NCBI GenBank assembly: GCA_003797895.1 | Contig: RKQB01000008.1 | Coordinates: 1 to 32,795 of the forward strand | Source of the DNA: Cyclobacteriaceae bacterium YHN15 | GTDB taxonomy: Bacteria > Bacteroidota > Bacteroidia > Cytophagales > Cyclobacteriaceae | DNA length: 32,795 nucleotides | Reading direction: 5' to 3' | In this document: positions 17,250 through 26,237 of the stretch, piece after piece | How positions within the stretch are numbered: the stretch's first letter is position 1 | Layout of the letters: each line of letters starts with the position of its first letter | Translations under genes and position numbers: made by a program | The notes under the pieces: model-generated | What the model was told of the DNA's origin: nothing | Seen by the model: only the letters and a program-made list of their open reading frames with translations | Databases searched by the model: none

Positions 17250-18941
17250 ATGAATAATTCAAAAAGAGAATTTCTTAAAAAACTAGGCGCACTCAGTGCT
17301 GGAACAGGTTTGTTTGCTGTCAATCCAATGGTTTCCTGCGATAGTCCAAAAAAGGAAATTGCAGACGCGGAAGATATGCCAAAAGACAAATTCAAAGTGA
17401 CCATCTTTCAGACAACAGATGTCCATTGTCAGGTTCATCCTCATGATGAACTGTTCTGGGAAAATGAGCAGATTGTTTTTAGAAAAGCAGGAGGTTATGC
17501 TAATTTACATAGCTTTATTCAAGAGGAAAGAGCAAAATGTGATTATTCCTTTTTGGTAGATACCGGAGATATGTTTCAGGGGTCAATGCTTTCTGTCAAG
17601 ACAGAAGGAAGTGCTATTGTACCTATACTAAATGGCATGTCTTATGACCTATATTCTCCTGGAAACTGGGAAGTGGTATATAACAAAGCACCCATGCAAA
17701 GGTTGATGGGTTCATTGCATGCCGGAAAAGTTTGTGCGAATATGTACCATGACCTTGGAGATGGAAAGAGGGGAGAACTGATTTTTCCACCTTATTATGT
17801 GTGGTATGTCAACGGAATAAAAATTGGGTTTATAGGCTATAACGATCACCTCGTTCCAAAAAGGCAATCTCCCGGATATAGTGAGGGGATAATATTTACC
17901 AAACCTGAGGATAATTTAGCACACTATGTGGATGTTTTGAAAAATCAGGAGCAATGTGCATTTGTAGCCATCATGTCCCACATTGGTCTTTCCCAGGAAA
18001 TTGCTTTGTCCAACCATCCTGCCTGCGAGGGAGTGGATTATATTTTAGGTGCAGATACTCATGAAAGAGTAAGAATACCAATTCAAGGAAAATATGCCAA
18101 GGTTGTACAACCTGGCGCCTTTGGTTCCTTTTTGGGCAAACTTGAATTGACCGTTGACAATGGTAAGGTGGTGGATGAAAAATATGAGTTTTTGGAAGTT
18201 GAATCCGAAAAAATCAAACCATCTCCCAAAATTGCAAAAATAATTGAAGAAGTAGAGGCACCATTTAAAGATGAAATAAATACCGTGGTAGGCTATAGTA
18301 CAATTCCTCTCTATAGGTATTTTGTCATTGAAAACCCTATTGATACCATGGTGGTGGATGCGCTTAAATGGCAGATGCCGGAAATTGATATAGTACTTTC
18401 CAATGGTTTTAGATTCTGTCCTCCATTGGCTACTCCTGATGAAACAGGAAATATCCCCATCACAAGGGGGTTTATTTATGACATGTTGCCTGTTGATAGT
18501 ATAGTAAGGACAGGAGAAGTTACGGGTCAACAATTATGGAACTGGATGGAGAAAGAACTTAACAATGTGTTTGCCAAAGATGCTTCTAAACGTTTTGGTG
18601 GTTGGGTTACCAAGTTCAAAGGAATGGAAGTAAAATTCAATGCTTTTGGTGAAGAGGGGAAAAGAGTACAGTCAATTACTGTAAAAGGGGAAGCATTGGA
18701 CTTGAGCAAAACATATAGCATATCTGCATGTGAAAGAGAAGGTGATCCGGCGGATGTGGTCTGCAGAATGGACAAGGTTAAAAATGTGGTCAATACAGAA
18801 CATACCCTGCACAAAGTGATGTTGGCTTACCTGGCAGAAAATTCTCCTGTGACCCCAACTCCAAGAGGTGCGGCCCAAGCGCTGGATGCACCTGCAACTT
18901 TGTTGTCCCAGGTCACCGGGGTGGATTATGAATTTAGATAA
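17250..18941 (+). CDS. Exported 5'-nucleotidase-type metallophosphatase (UshA/SoxB superfamily)
   Basis: A 563-residue two-domain enzyme. The N-terminal leader NNSKREFLKKLGALSAG is Tat-like (KR in place of RR), and a lipobox-like MVSC at 27-30 suggests a lipoprotein. The metallophosphoesterase domain (about 48-320) has DVH at 57-59, DTGD with Asp104 and Asp107, GNWE at 138-141, His244 in MSHIG and His271 in GADTHERV. The 5'-nucleotidase C-terminal domain covers about 340-530 (block NGFRFCPPLATPDE). The third motif is normally GNH(E/D); here the His is a Trp, which recalls the GHWE form in SoxB-type thiosulfohydrolases. Hydrolysis of nucleotides or a related ester in the periplasm is likely, but the altered motif leaves the substrate open. 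A strong terminator follows. Confidence 0.87.
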   Translation: MNNSKREFLKKLGALSAGTGLFAVNPMVSCDSPKKEIADAEDMPKDKFKVTIFQTTDVHCQVHPHDELFWENEQIVFRKAGGYANLHSFIQEERAKCDYSFLVDTGDMFQGSMLSVKTEGSAIVPILNGMSYDLYSPGNWEVVYNKAPMQRLMGSLHAGKVCANMYHDLGDGKRGELIFPPYYVWYVNGIKIGFIGYNDHLVPKRQSPGYSEGIIFTKPEDNLAHYVDVLKNQEQCAFVAIMSHIGLSQEIALSNHPACEGVDYILGADTHERVRIPIQGKYAKVVQPGAFGSFLGKLELTVDNGKVVDEKYEFLEVESEKIKPSPKIAKIIEEVEAPFKDEINTVVGYSTIPLYRYFVIENPIDTMVVDALKWQMPEIDIVLSNGFRFCPPLATPDETGNIPITRGFIYDMLPVDSIVRTGEVTGQQLWNWMEKELNNVFAKDASKRFGGWVTKFKGMEVKFNAFGEEGKRVQSITVKGEALDLSKTYSISACEREGDPADVVCRMDKVKNVVNTEHTLHKVMLAYLAENSPVTPTPRGAAQALDAPATLLSQVTGVDYEFR

Positions 18942-18962
18942 ATTGAATAGATCCTATAGAAG

Positions 18963-18994
18963 AAGCCGAAAGTAAATGACCTTTCGGCTTTTTT
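18963..18994 (+). terminator. Rho-independent terminator after the metallophosphatase gene
   Basis: AAGCCGAAAG and CTTTCGGCTT form a perfect 10-bp stem around an 8-base loop, followed by four T, an A and more T. It begins 22 bp after the stop codon at 18941. The convergent universal stress gene ends at 18999, so the stem probably also serves that transcript. Confidence 0.9.
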
Positions 18995-18998
18995 ATTT

Positions 18999-19802
18999 TC
19001 ATTTTATGATCAACAGTGGGACATGGGTATGATAAGCCATTTCCACGCTATGGCTTTTGCTGAAAAGGTATTCATAAAAGGTTTTGTTTTTATAAAACAT
19101 GACAAGTAAAGTGTTTGGGTTTTTATCAAGATAATATTTCATACCTGCATCAAAATTCCCGGACTTGGTTATTAGAAATTCGGATTGGATTTGAGGATGT
19201 GCTTCTTTAATATACACTTCCAGACCTTTGAATTCAATATTTTTTTCAAAAACATCCTGAGTTTGAACGTGGAAAAACTCATAGGGAAGGCTCAATGGTT
19301 CAGTTAACTTAAACAGCTTTTTGAAGTACTTTTCTTCTTCTTTTTCAAGTTGCAAGGCTACTGATATTTTTTCACTTTCCGAAAAAGTGGCTTTCTCAGG
19401 AATGGCCAAAACAGGCACCATGCTCTCCTTGATTACATGTCCTGTATTCGAGCCGATCAGGGTTTTTTTGATACCACTGGCCCCTTGTGTGCCCATCACG
19501 ATTAGATCATAGTCTTCTTTGAAGGCAAATGCCGTCACTGCTGTTGCCACTGTGCCCTGAAGGATTTTGTAGTTGAAATCCAGACCTTCTGACTTTCCTG
19601 TCTCCACTGCTTTCTTCAATTCCCTTTTAGCCTCTTGTTCTATTTGACCTATGATTTCTGTAGCCTGAGCCGCAAAATCATAGACTGCATAAAAGGCATA
19701 CAATAAGGTGATGCTGGCTTTTTCTTTGTGTGCAATTTTTTTGGCATATTCTAATGCATTACTGGCGTTGTCGGAGAAATCGGTAGGGACAAGGATTTTC
19801 AT
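18999..19802 (-). CDS. Tandem universal stress protein (UspA family)
   Basis: A 267-residue cytoplasmic protein with two Usp domains. The first (about 1-140) is complete: it starts MKILVPTDFSDNASNALEYA and has the nucleotide-binding signature VMGTQGASGIKKTLIGSNTG. The second (about 150-267) keeps the overall fold and ends in HVPLLIIK but lacks a clear GxxGxnG signature, a common asymmetry in the tandem forms. Usp proteins bind ATP or similar ligands and respond to starvation and stress. Single gene, converging on the metallophosphatase. Confidence 0.9.
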   Translation of the reverse strand: MKILVPTDFSDNASNALEYAKKIAHKEKASITLLYAFYAVYDFAAQATEIIGQIEQEAKRELKKAVETGKSEGLDFNYKILQGTVATAVTAFAFKEDYDLIVMGTQGASGIKKTLIGSNTGHVIKESMVPVLAIPEKATFSESEKISVALQLEKEEEKYFKKLFKLTEPLSLPYEFFHVQTQDVFEKNIEFKGLEVYIKEAHPQIQSEFLITKSGNFDAGMKYYLDKNPNTLLVMFYKNKTFYEYLFSKSHSVEMAYHTHVPLLIIK

Positions 19803-19878
19803 GGCTTTAGGATTTATTTTCTATAGTTCTAATAAGCATCAATTTAGTTAAGAAAAAACAATAAAAACCTGATATTTA

Positions 19879-20487
19879 TCATTTATACAGCTGTTTTTTT
19901 CCCATCAATCGTACTACATGGGCATCTCCCAAGTGGCCGGTTCCTTCATTAAGGTGGAGCATACCATCAAATTCATGTTCCCATTGAATATTTGGAAAAC
20001 TGGCCTTTAGCTCGTCCAGATCGTAAAGCATCTCGGGATTTTTAGGCCCTCCGGACTGAAAGTTTAACTGTGGCTTTCCAAAACCTTCAATGATCACCTG
20101 CCCACCATCTTTCAGGGACATGACTAACCTTTGATGAACCTTATCCCGGAGAGTTAAGGGCAAATGAAAATATATGAGAGCAATTACATCGAAGCTTCTA
20201 GGTGCAGGAATGAAGTTTTCAATATTACAGGCATGATATTCCAAATGAAGGCCTGCTTTTTCTGCCTTTTCCAATGTATGTTTTCTGGCAATCTGACTTT
20301 GATCCAAAGCTGTCACCTCCCAACCCATTGATGCAGCATAGAGTGCATTTCTCCCTTCTCCTTCCCCGGGAAAAAGGATCTTCCCATGCTTTAAGGTTTG
20401 GAGGTACTCCTTGATGAATTCATTAGGCTGCTCTCCATAAAGGTTTGGCGTCTGGCTGAATTTTTCATCCCAAAATTGACTGTTCAT
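19879..20487 (-). CDS. Class I SAM-dependent methyltransferase (TehB-like)
   Basis: A 202-residue cytoplasmic methyltransferase. The SAM-binding motif I is seen as ILFPGEGEGRNALYAASMGW, with the acidic end of the second strand in VTALDQSQIA and motif II near FDVIALIYFHLP. The form PGEGEGRNAxxAA is characteristic of the small thiol or oxyanion methyltransferases annotated as TehB-like. The substrate cannot be read from sequence. It sits 83 bp downstream of the ABM-domain gene on the same strand. Confidence 0.87.
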   Translation of the reverse strand: MNSQFWDEKFSQTPNLYGEQPNEFIKEYLQTLKHGKILFPGEGEGRNALYAASMGWEVTALDQSQIARKHTLEKAEKAGLHLEYHACNIENFIPAPRSFDVIALIYFHLPLTLRDKVHQRLVMSLKDGGQVIIEGFGKPQLNFQSGGPKNPEMLYDLDELKASFPNIQWEHEFDGMLHLNEGTGHLGDAHVVRLMGKKQLYK

Positions 20488-20569
20488 CGTTCTATTTTTT
20501 TGAATCTATGTAAAAGAATAACAAATTGACCTGAAAAAACAGAACAAAAGTCACTTTGGACATTTCATA

Positions 20570-20893
20570 TCAAAGAAATCTATCAAATCCATAATCACGT
20601 TCCACAAGGCATATCCGTGTCTTGTAGGCAGCATACCATTTGCTCTTTCCCAACTTTTGGGCAAGTAGATGGTCAAGATTCATTTTCCAATTTTTGATGG
20701 CATCCAGGTTTTGCCAGTAGCTGACCGTTATTCCCAAATCTTCCCTTGCTGATTCATGACCCAGATACCCTTCCTGTTCCTGGGCCATTTCAACCATTTT
20801 TATTGCCGTCAAATTATAATCTTCTTCAATTTCTGTACGTATACTTGTGAAAATGACGGCGTAGTAAGGAGGCTTGGGCGTATTTGCTATCAT
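20570..20893 (-). CDS. Antibiotic biosynthesis monooxygenase (ABM) domain protein
   Basis: A 107-residue ferredoxin-like-fold protein. The opening YYAVIFTSIRTEIEEDY, the middle QEGYLGHESAREDLGITVSY and the following WQNLDAIKNWKMNLDHLLAQ match the ABM/YgiN-like family. It may be a small cofactor-free monooxygenase or a haem-related relative; such proteins are often misnamed and the substrate is unknown. Upstream of the methyltransferase on the same strand, possibly cotranscribed, and divergent from the PagL-like gene with a 61-bp gap. Confidence 0.8.
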   Translation of the reverse strand: MIANTPKPPYYAVIFTSIRTEIEEDYNLTAIKMVEMAQEQEGYLGHESAREDLGITVSYWQNLDAIKNWKMNLDHLLAQKLGKSKWYAAYKTRICLVERDYGFDRFL

Positions 20894-20954
20894 AATAATT
20901 TAGTTTGTAATTTAATATCTGAAACATTCCGTTTTCAAATTCGATTAAAATGTA

Positions 20955-21995
20955 ATGAAAAAGATTCTTTTTTTAATTCCATTTTTAATGATACACTCCT
21001 TTCTTTTTGGACAAAATATAAAAAGATTGGGTCTGGAAGGGAGTTATGGATTTATCATCCCTCATTCCCGGGAACTCAGATCTGTATCCCAAAGCAATCC
21101 AATTGGAACCACTTTACACTATCAAATTCTCAATACTTCTTTTAAAAATTGGAAAAACTGTAATTGCTTTCATTACATGGGGCTACAGCTTTCCTACCAT
21201 AATTTCGGAAATCCTGATGTAATTGGTTCTGCAACGAGTCTTACCGGAACTTTTGAACCAATTATCTGGAGGAACAATAAATGGACTTTTAGCCTTTTAT
21301 CCGGCCTAGGGTTCAGTTACCTGAATAAGGTATATGATGAAGTCTCCAATCCCGAAAATGTGTTTTTCAGTTCGCACCTTAGTTTCCTGATTTTTCTAAC
21401 ACCTAAATTTGAATATAGCCTTACCCATGATTGGGGTCTGAATGCTTCCGTTTCCTATAACCATATTTCCAATGGAGGTCAAAGTCAGCCCAACAAAGGA
21501 ATAAACTATCCCATGGGCAGTCTTGGTTTGGTCCGATATTTTCAAAAAAAAACCTATCCTATTTATGAAAAAGATATAATTTCCAAGAGCTGGATGTATT
21601 ATTTAGAAAGTGGTTTTTCTACCCGTGAGGGAAAAAATGGGAGGGAACCGAACATTGCAGTTGTTTTTGGAACGATCAAACTACTTTCAAGTATCAATGG
21701 AATAGGTGGAGGGTTGGAACTTATCAAAGATTTTTCGTTGGAGGTAGAAGAAAACAGGATGGAAGCATTGATGCCGGCACCTTATATAGCCCATCATTTC
21801 ATTTTTGGAAAGATTGATTTCAGCCAAAGAATGGCCTTTTATACCCACAAACCAGTGGGATACAATGAGTATGTTTTCTTCCAACGCTATGTACTTGGAT
21901 ATAATGTACTGAATCAAATAACCCTTGGCATTGGTCTCAAAGCCCATGGGCATATCGCCGAGCATATGGATTTTAGGATAGGATGGAAGTTCTGA
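20955..21995 (+). CDS. PagL-like acyloxyacyl hydrolase (lipid A 3-O-deacylase family)
   Basis: A 346-residue outer-membrane protein with a Sec signal peptide ending in FLFGQ (residue 20). The first half (about 25-200) resembles the PagL beta-barrel deacylase: the catalytic motif SYNHISNGG carries His170 and Ser172, followed by the conserved NKGINYPMGSLGL stretch. PagL-type enzymes remove an acyl chain from lipid A in the outer membrane. The second half (about 200-346) also looks like alternating beta-barrel strands. The protein is roughly twice the usual PagL length, as is typical for Bacteroidetes members. It converges on the hybrid regulator gene, with 3 bp between the stop codons. Confidence 0.82.
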   Translation: MKKILFLIPFLMIHSFLFGQNIKRLGLEGSYGFIIPHSRELRSVSQSNPIGTTLHYQILNTSFKNWKNCNCFHYMGLQLSYHNFGNPDVIGSATSLTGTFEPIIWRNNKWTFSLLSGLGFSYLNKVYDEVSNPENVFFSSHLSFLIFLTPKFEYSLTHDWGLNASVSYNHISNGGQSQPNKGINYPMGSLGLVRYFQKKTYPIYEKDIISKSWMYYLESGFSTREGKNGREPNIAVVFGTIKLLSSINGIGGGLELIKDFSLEVEENRMEALMPAPYIAHHFIFGKIDFSQRMAFYTHKPVGYNEYVFFQRYVLGYNVLNQITLGIGLKAHGHIAEHMDFRIGWKF

Positions 21996-21998
21996 TTT

Positions 21999-24900
21999 TT
22001 ATTTTTCTTTATCTACAAATTCACTTGGAGTCATTTCATAGGTCTCCTTAAAACATTTGATGAAATAGGATGGAGAACTGAAGCCAACCGAATAAGCAAT
22101 TTCCGAAATGGATTCCCCGGATTTTTCCAAGCGATTTATGGCCAATCTTAATCTTTGATCTCTTATAAATGCAGTCGTGGACAGCCCGGTCAGCGCAGTC
22201 AATTTCCTATGAAGTTGCATTCTGCTCATTCCGAGTTTTTTACAGAATTCATCTACTGTAAAATTGGAATCCCCAAGGTCATTGTCCACTATATTTTGGA
22301 TTTTCTCCAGGAATTTCTCATCAGTGGAGGTGATGGCTATTTCATTTGGGGCAATGCTTGTTTTGCCGGAATACCTTATCCTTAAATTTCTGCGCAATTC
22401 TATGAGTTTTTCTATCCGTAGCAGAAGCTGTTTGATACCAAATGGTTTGAGCATGTAGTCATCCGCACCTACCTCAAGTCCTTTTAGAATGTTGTCCTCT
22501 TCTGATTTTGCGGTCAATAGGATAATCGGGATATGGGAAGTCTTTTCATCATTTTTCAGTTTTTGGCAAAGTTCTATTCCGTCCATTTCAGGCATCATCA
22601 CATCCGAGATGATCAAATCAGGGATTTTCTTCAAGGCCAGGAAAAGACCTTCTCGGCCATTTTCGGCTTCAAGTATCTTGTAGTATGGTTTGAGTTCATG
22701 GATTAAAAATGAACGGACCTTATTGTTGTCTTCCACTACAAGTACCTGTGGGGCATTTTCTCCTGCCAATATTTCATTTTCTTTTAGCCCACTATCTTCC
22801 TGGTACTCTTCTTCCTCCACTACCTGCTCGGGACGGAAGGAATATTTTCCAACGGGAATAGTAATTTCTACCCTGAAGCAATCCTTTTCTTCCAGATGCA
22901 GCTTGATCTGACCTTTGGTGAGTTCCACAAGGTCTTTGACCAAAGGAAGCCCAATCCCAAAACCTTCTATTTTGCTATCCGGCTTGTAGAATTTGTCAAA
23001 TAGATGTGAAATTTCTTGTTTGGAATAATTCACCAGACTGTGGTTGGAAATAGTGAGGTGAAGTTGGTTCTCTTGAATTCTCGATTTGACCATGACCTCT
23101 GTGCCAGGTTTGCCATATTTGATGGCATTTTGCAATAGGTTACCCACTATTTTTTCAATTTTGTCAGGATCAAACCACACCTCTGTCATCAGCGGAATTT
23201 CTGTCCTGATCCTGATGTCTTTTTCAGTGGCGAAATAAAAAAAATTGGAAACTATAGACTGTAAGAGGAGTCCCAAATTTCCTTTCCTAATACTCAGTTG
23301 TTGTTTGCCCGACTTGATTTTTGAGACTTCCAGCAACTGATCAACAAGGTTAAGCAGCCGTTGCGAATTCTGTTTGATCAGGTTGAGTTGAGATTTGAAT
23401 ATCGGATTGTCTGACTGACTCATCAGCCTTTCCACAGGACCGGCAATCAGCGTTAGAGGTGTTCTGAATTCATGGGATATATTGGTAAAGAAATTTGTTT
23501 TGAACCTGTCGATTTCCATGAGTCTCTCTGCTTCGTCCTCTTTCATCTTGATCAGAAATTTTATTTCCCAGCGCCATTTGAGGTATTGATAAATCCATAT
23601 TATAGCCAATGTAAGAAATAGAAAATATGAAAATTTAGCCCAAATACTTAGGTACCAAGGCGGAAGTATCGTGAATTGCAGTGATACAGGTTCTTCTGAC
23701 CAAATCCCGTCATAGTTGCTTGATTTGGCCAAAAATTTATATTCGCCCGCTGCCAGGTTGGTATATCTTGCCTGATGGTTGTTGCCAGCCTGAATCCAGT
23801 TTTCATCGTGGTTTTCCAGTTTGTATTGGAATTCGTTTTTGTCGGGTGAAGAAAACACCAAACTTGCCATGTTTATGGTAAGGGTATTTTCATCGTGTCG
23901 CAGTTTGATTATTCCAGTTGGGGTGATGGCTTGATCAAAAGCAAACAAACCCGTAATTGCAGTCTTTGGAGGAACTTCATTGAGCAAAATGTCTTCTGAA
24001 TTGAACCAATAGAAACCCTCCAAACTCCCAAAATAGATTGAACCATCTTTATTTTTGAAATAAGCCCCGGTATTGAATTCCGTGGCGAGGCCATCATAGT
24101 TAGTATAATTGGTAATGTTAAATTCCAGGGGTTTGGAAGATAGTATGGTTATTTTTGTGATTCCCTTGTTTGAACTCAACCAAAGATTGTCGGCGGCATC
24201 CGGCAAAATCCCATAGATCACATCATTGGCCAGGCCCTCGTTGGTGGAAATTCTCGTCAACTCCAAATTGTCAATGTTTAGAGCATTGATTCCTGAGCCG
24301 TTAGTCCCTATCCATAGGGTATTTTTTCCGTCAAAATAGAGGGATTTGATGCTATTGGAAGAAATCGAGTTAGGGTCATCTTCTTGATGGAAAAGGGGAT
24401 GGAATTTTCCGGATTCCACGTCAAAGCTTGCTATTCCCTGATTTTCAGTTCCTATCCATAATTGACCTTTTCGCCCTTCTTCAACGGTGCGGACATTATT
24501 CCCGGGAATACTGTTGGGATCATTGGGGTTGTGGGTAAATTGGCGGACTACCCCCTTTTTGGGGTCAAACTGGATCAGCCCATCATTTCGTGTGGCGAGC
24601 CAGAATCTGTTTCCACTGTCTTTGAATATCTTCCAAATGGTATTGCTGCCAAGTTTTATTTTACTTTGGGCATTATAGTGGGTGAATTGTCCGCTTTCAA
24701 GATCCATAATGCTTAATCCCTCTTCCTGATAGCCAATCCAGAGCTTGCCATCTCCGTCTCCTAACAAACTCATCACCCGGTCACTTAATATGTTCTGTGA
24801 TGTTTTTCCTGAACTTGATAGGGTCAACCAATTTTTGGTTTTAGGGTCAAAGGAGGTAAGACCTTTTCCTGATGTTCCTATCCAGATTTTGTCCTGCTCA

Positions 24901-25985
24901 TCTACATATAGTGCTCTTACAACGTCAATATTAATATTTTCAGGAACCTGTTGGTTATGGAAAAAATTGAATTTTTCGAGGTAAGTATCATAAAAACTTA
25001 ATCCGGCTCCATCTGTTCCAAACCATAATGTACCGGTATAATCTTCAAAAATGCACAATACATCATTATAGTGGACAGACCTTGGGTTCTGTTTTTGGTA
25101 TATGTAATTTTGAGAGGTATTGCTTTTTGTATTCAGCTGAATAATGCCCTGACCATATGTTGCCACCCAAATTCTACCTTTGGTGTCTGTCATTATATCC
25201 AAAATCATTTGTTTGTCGATGTTTTCAGGGAGATTCTCAACAACAGATTGGACCGGCCTTATCGATTTTTCACCGTTTTGAATCAGCCAGATTCCTGCAT
25301 TTAAAGTACCAATCCAAATATTTCCATCAGGATCAGCTATAGCACAGGAGTAGATGTTGCCGTTATTGGGCAATTGAAAATCAATGACTGATTGGTTTTG
25401 CTTATTCAGTAGGATCACACCATCATTAAAGGTCAATAAGAGTTGCTGGGCATCGAAATCAGCGATATCCAAAATCTCCCGAGAGGGATCAGTCCAGATC
25501 ATCTCGGGAGATTGAATGCTTTCATTCCATTTAAATAACTGTCCTGAAAATGTCCCTATCCAGATGTCTCCACTAAGGTCTTCATGAAGGCTGTTTGCTG
25601 CCGTGATTCCTTTTATGAGGGTAAATTCATTTTTTAAAGGATCCAAAATTTCCGGGACCGATGATTCCGGAATGATCCAGATCCTGTTTTTTTGATCGGC
25701 TACAACTTTGCCCAATTGCAAATGTGATTCTTGGGTGATATCCGCAAATTTTTTGTTGTAAACTCTAAATTCTATACCGTCGTACCTGTTCAGCCCTTCC
25801 TGAGTAGCAAACCACAAAAATCCTTGAGAATCCTGGGCCACTGATACAACTGAATTTTGTGATAAGCCTTCATTGACAGATAGTTGCCGGAAGGAAAGTT
25901 CCTTTTGGCCAAAAGCAGGAATTGCTAAAATCAGGATCGAGGCGAATAATTTTAAGTACTTGGTGATTTTGGAAAAGTATTTCAT
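21999..25985 (-). CDS. Hybrid two-component system regulator (propeller sensor, kinase, receiver, AraC output)
   Basis: A 1328-residue one-protein signalling system typical of Bacteroidetes glycan sensing. A signal peptide ends at AFGQ (about 27). Two-component regulator propeller repeats (recurring LWIGT, IWIGT) fill the periplasmic part to about residue 690, then a Y_Y_Y domain and one membrane helix near 780-800. The kinase follows with His838 in NISHEFRTPLTL, a GHKL ATPase domain, a receiver domain with phospho-acceptor Asp1128 in ISDVMMPEMDG, and an AraC-type helix-turn-helix output domain to the end (IAYSVGFSSPSYFIKCFK). Such proteins bind a sugar outside and switch on a polysaccharide-use locus. 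No SusC/SusD pair is in this window, so its target is elsewhere or different. Divergent from the LytTR operon. Confidence 0.95.
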   Translation of the reverse strand: MKYFSKITKYLKLFASILILAIPAFGQKELSFRQLSVNEGLSQNSVVSVAQDSQGFLWFATQEGLNRYDGIEFRVYNKKFADITQESHLQLGKVVADQKNRIWIIPESSVPEILDPLKNEFTLIKGITAANSLHEDLSGDIWIGTFSGQLFKWNESIQSPEMIWTDPSREILDIADFDAQQLLLTFNDGVILLNKQNQSVIDFQLPNNGNIYSCAIADPDGNIWIGTLNAGIWLIQNGEKSIRPVQSVVENLPENIDKQMILDIMTDTKGRIWVATYGQGIIQLNTKSNTSQNYIYQKQNPRSVHYNDVLCIFEDYTGTLWFGTDGAGLSFYDTYLEKFNFFHNQQVPENINIDVVRALYVDEQDKIWIGTSGKGLTSFDPKTKNWLTLSSSGKTSQNILSDRVMSLLGDGDGKLWIGYQEEGLSIMDLESGQFTHYNAQSKIKLGSNTIWKIFKDSGNRFWLATRNDGLIQFDPKKGVVRQFTHNPNDPNSIPGNNVRTVEEGRKGQLWIGTENQGIASFDVESGKFHPLFHQEDDPNSISSNSIKSLYFDGKNTLWIGTNGSGINALNIDNLELTRISTNEGLANDVIYGILPDAADNLWLSSNKGITKITILSSKPLEFNITNYTNYDGLATEFNTGAYFKNKDGSIYFGSLEGFYWFNSEDILLNEVPPKTAITGLFAFDQAITPTGIIKLRHDENTLTINMASLVFSSPDKNEFQYKLENHDENWIQAGNNHQARYTNLAAGEYKFLAKSSNYDGIWSEEPVSLQFTILPPWYLSIWAKFSYFLFLTLAIIWIYQYLKWRWEIKFLIKMKEDEAERLMEIDRFKTNFFTNISHEFRTPLTLIAGPVERLMSQSDNPIFKSQLNLIKQNSQRLLNLVDQLLEVSKIKSGKQQLSIRKGNLGLLLQSIVSNFFYFATEKDIRIRTEIPLMTEVWFDPDKIEKIVGNLLQNAIKYGKPGTEVMVKSRIQENQLHLTISNHSLVNYSKQEISHLFDKFYKPDSKIEGFGIGLPLVKDLVELTKGQIKLHLEEKDCFRVEITIPVGKYSFRPEQVVEEEEYQEDSGLKENEILAGENAPQVLVVEDNNKVRSFLIHELKPYYKILEAENGREGLFLALKKIPDLIISDVMMPEMDGIELCQKLKNDEKTSHIPIILLTAKSEEDNILKGLEVGADDYMLKPFGIKQLLLRIEKLIELRRNLRIRYSGKTSIAPNEIAITSTDEKFLEKIQNIVDNDLGDSNFTVDEFCKKLGMSRMQLHRKLTALTGLSTTAFIRDQRLRLAINRLEKSGESISEIAYSVGFSSPSYFIKCFKETYEMTPSEFVDKEK

Positions 25986-26237
25986 GCTTTCACAATATGT
26001 AATATAAGATGCTGATAAAAATTTAAAGTTTACCCAAATGGCTTAAATTGTTCATAACAGGTGTCTTTTGTTTTATATCTTGATCAAGAATGCTTATTTG
26101 GAAAATTGAGAATGGACATTTTGAGCATGGAAATAAGTCCTGCGGATAAATAACTGTTTGATTTGGGATGATTTTTATATTTTTAGGAATTATAAATTTC
26201 ACCAACTTTAGAAATCCAAGTTTCTCTTTTTTCAAAA

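Noticed and set aside
21999..25985. Many short plus-strand frames opposite the hybrid regulator
   Set aside because: No recognisable domains, and all are explained by the well-supported minus-strand gene.
26013..26055. A fifth direct-repeat site upstream of the LytTR operon itself
   Set aside because: GTTTACC and GTTCATA lie about 22 bp apart but match the consensus poorly, so this is not called a site.
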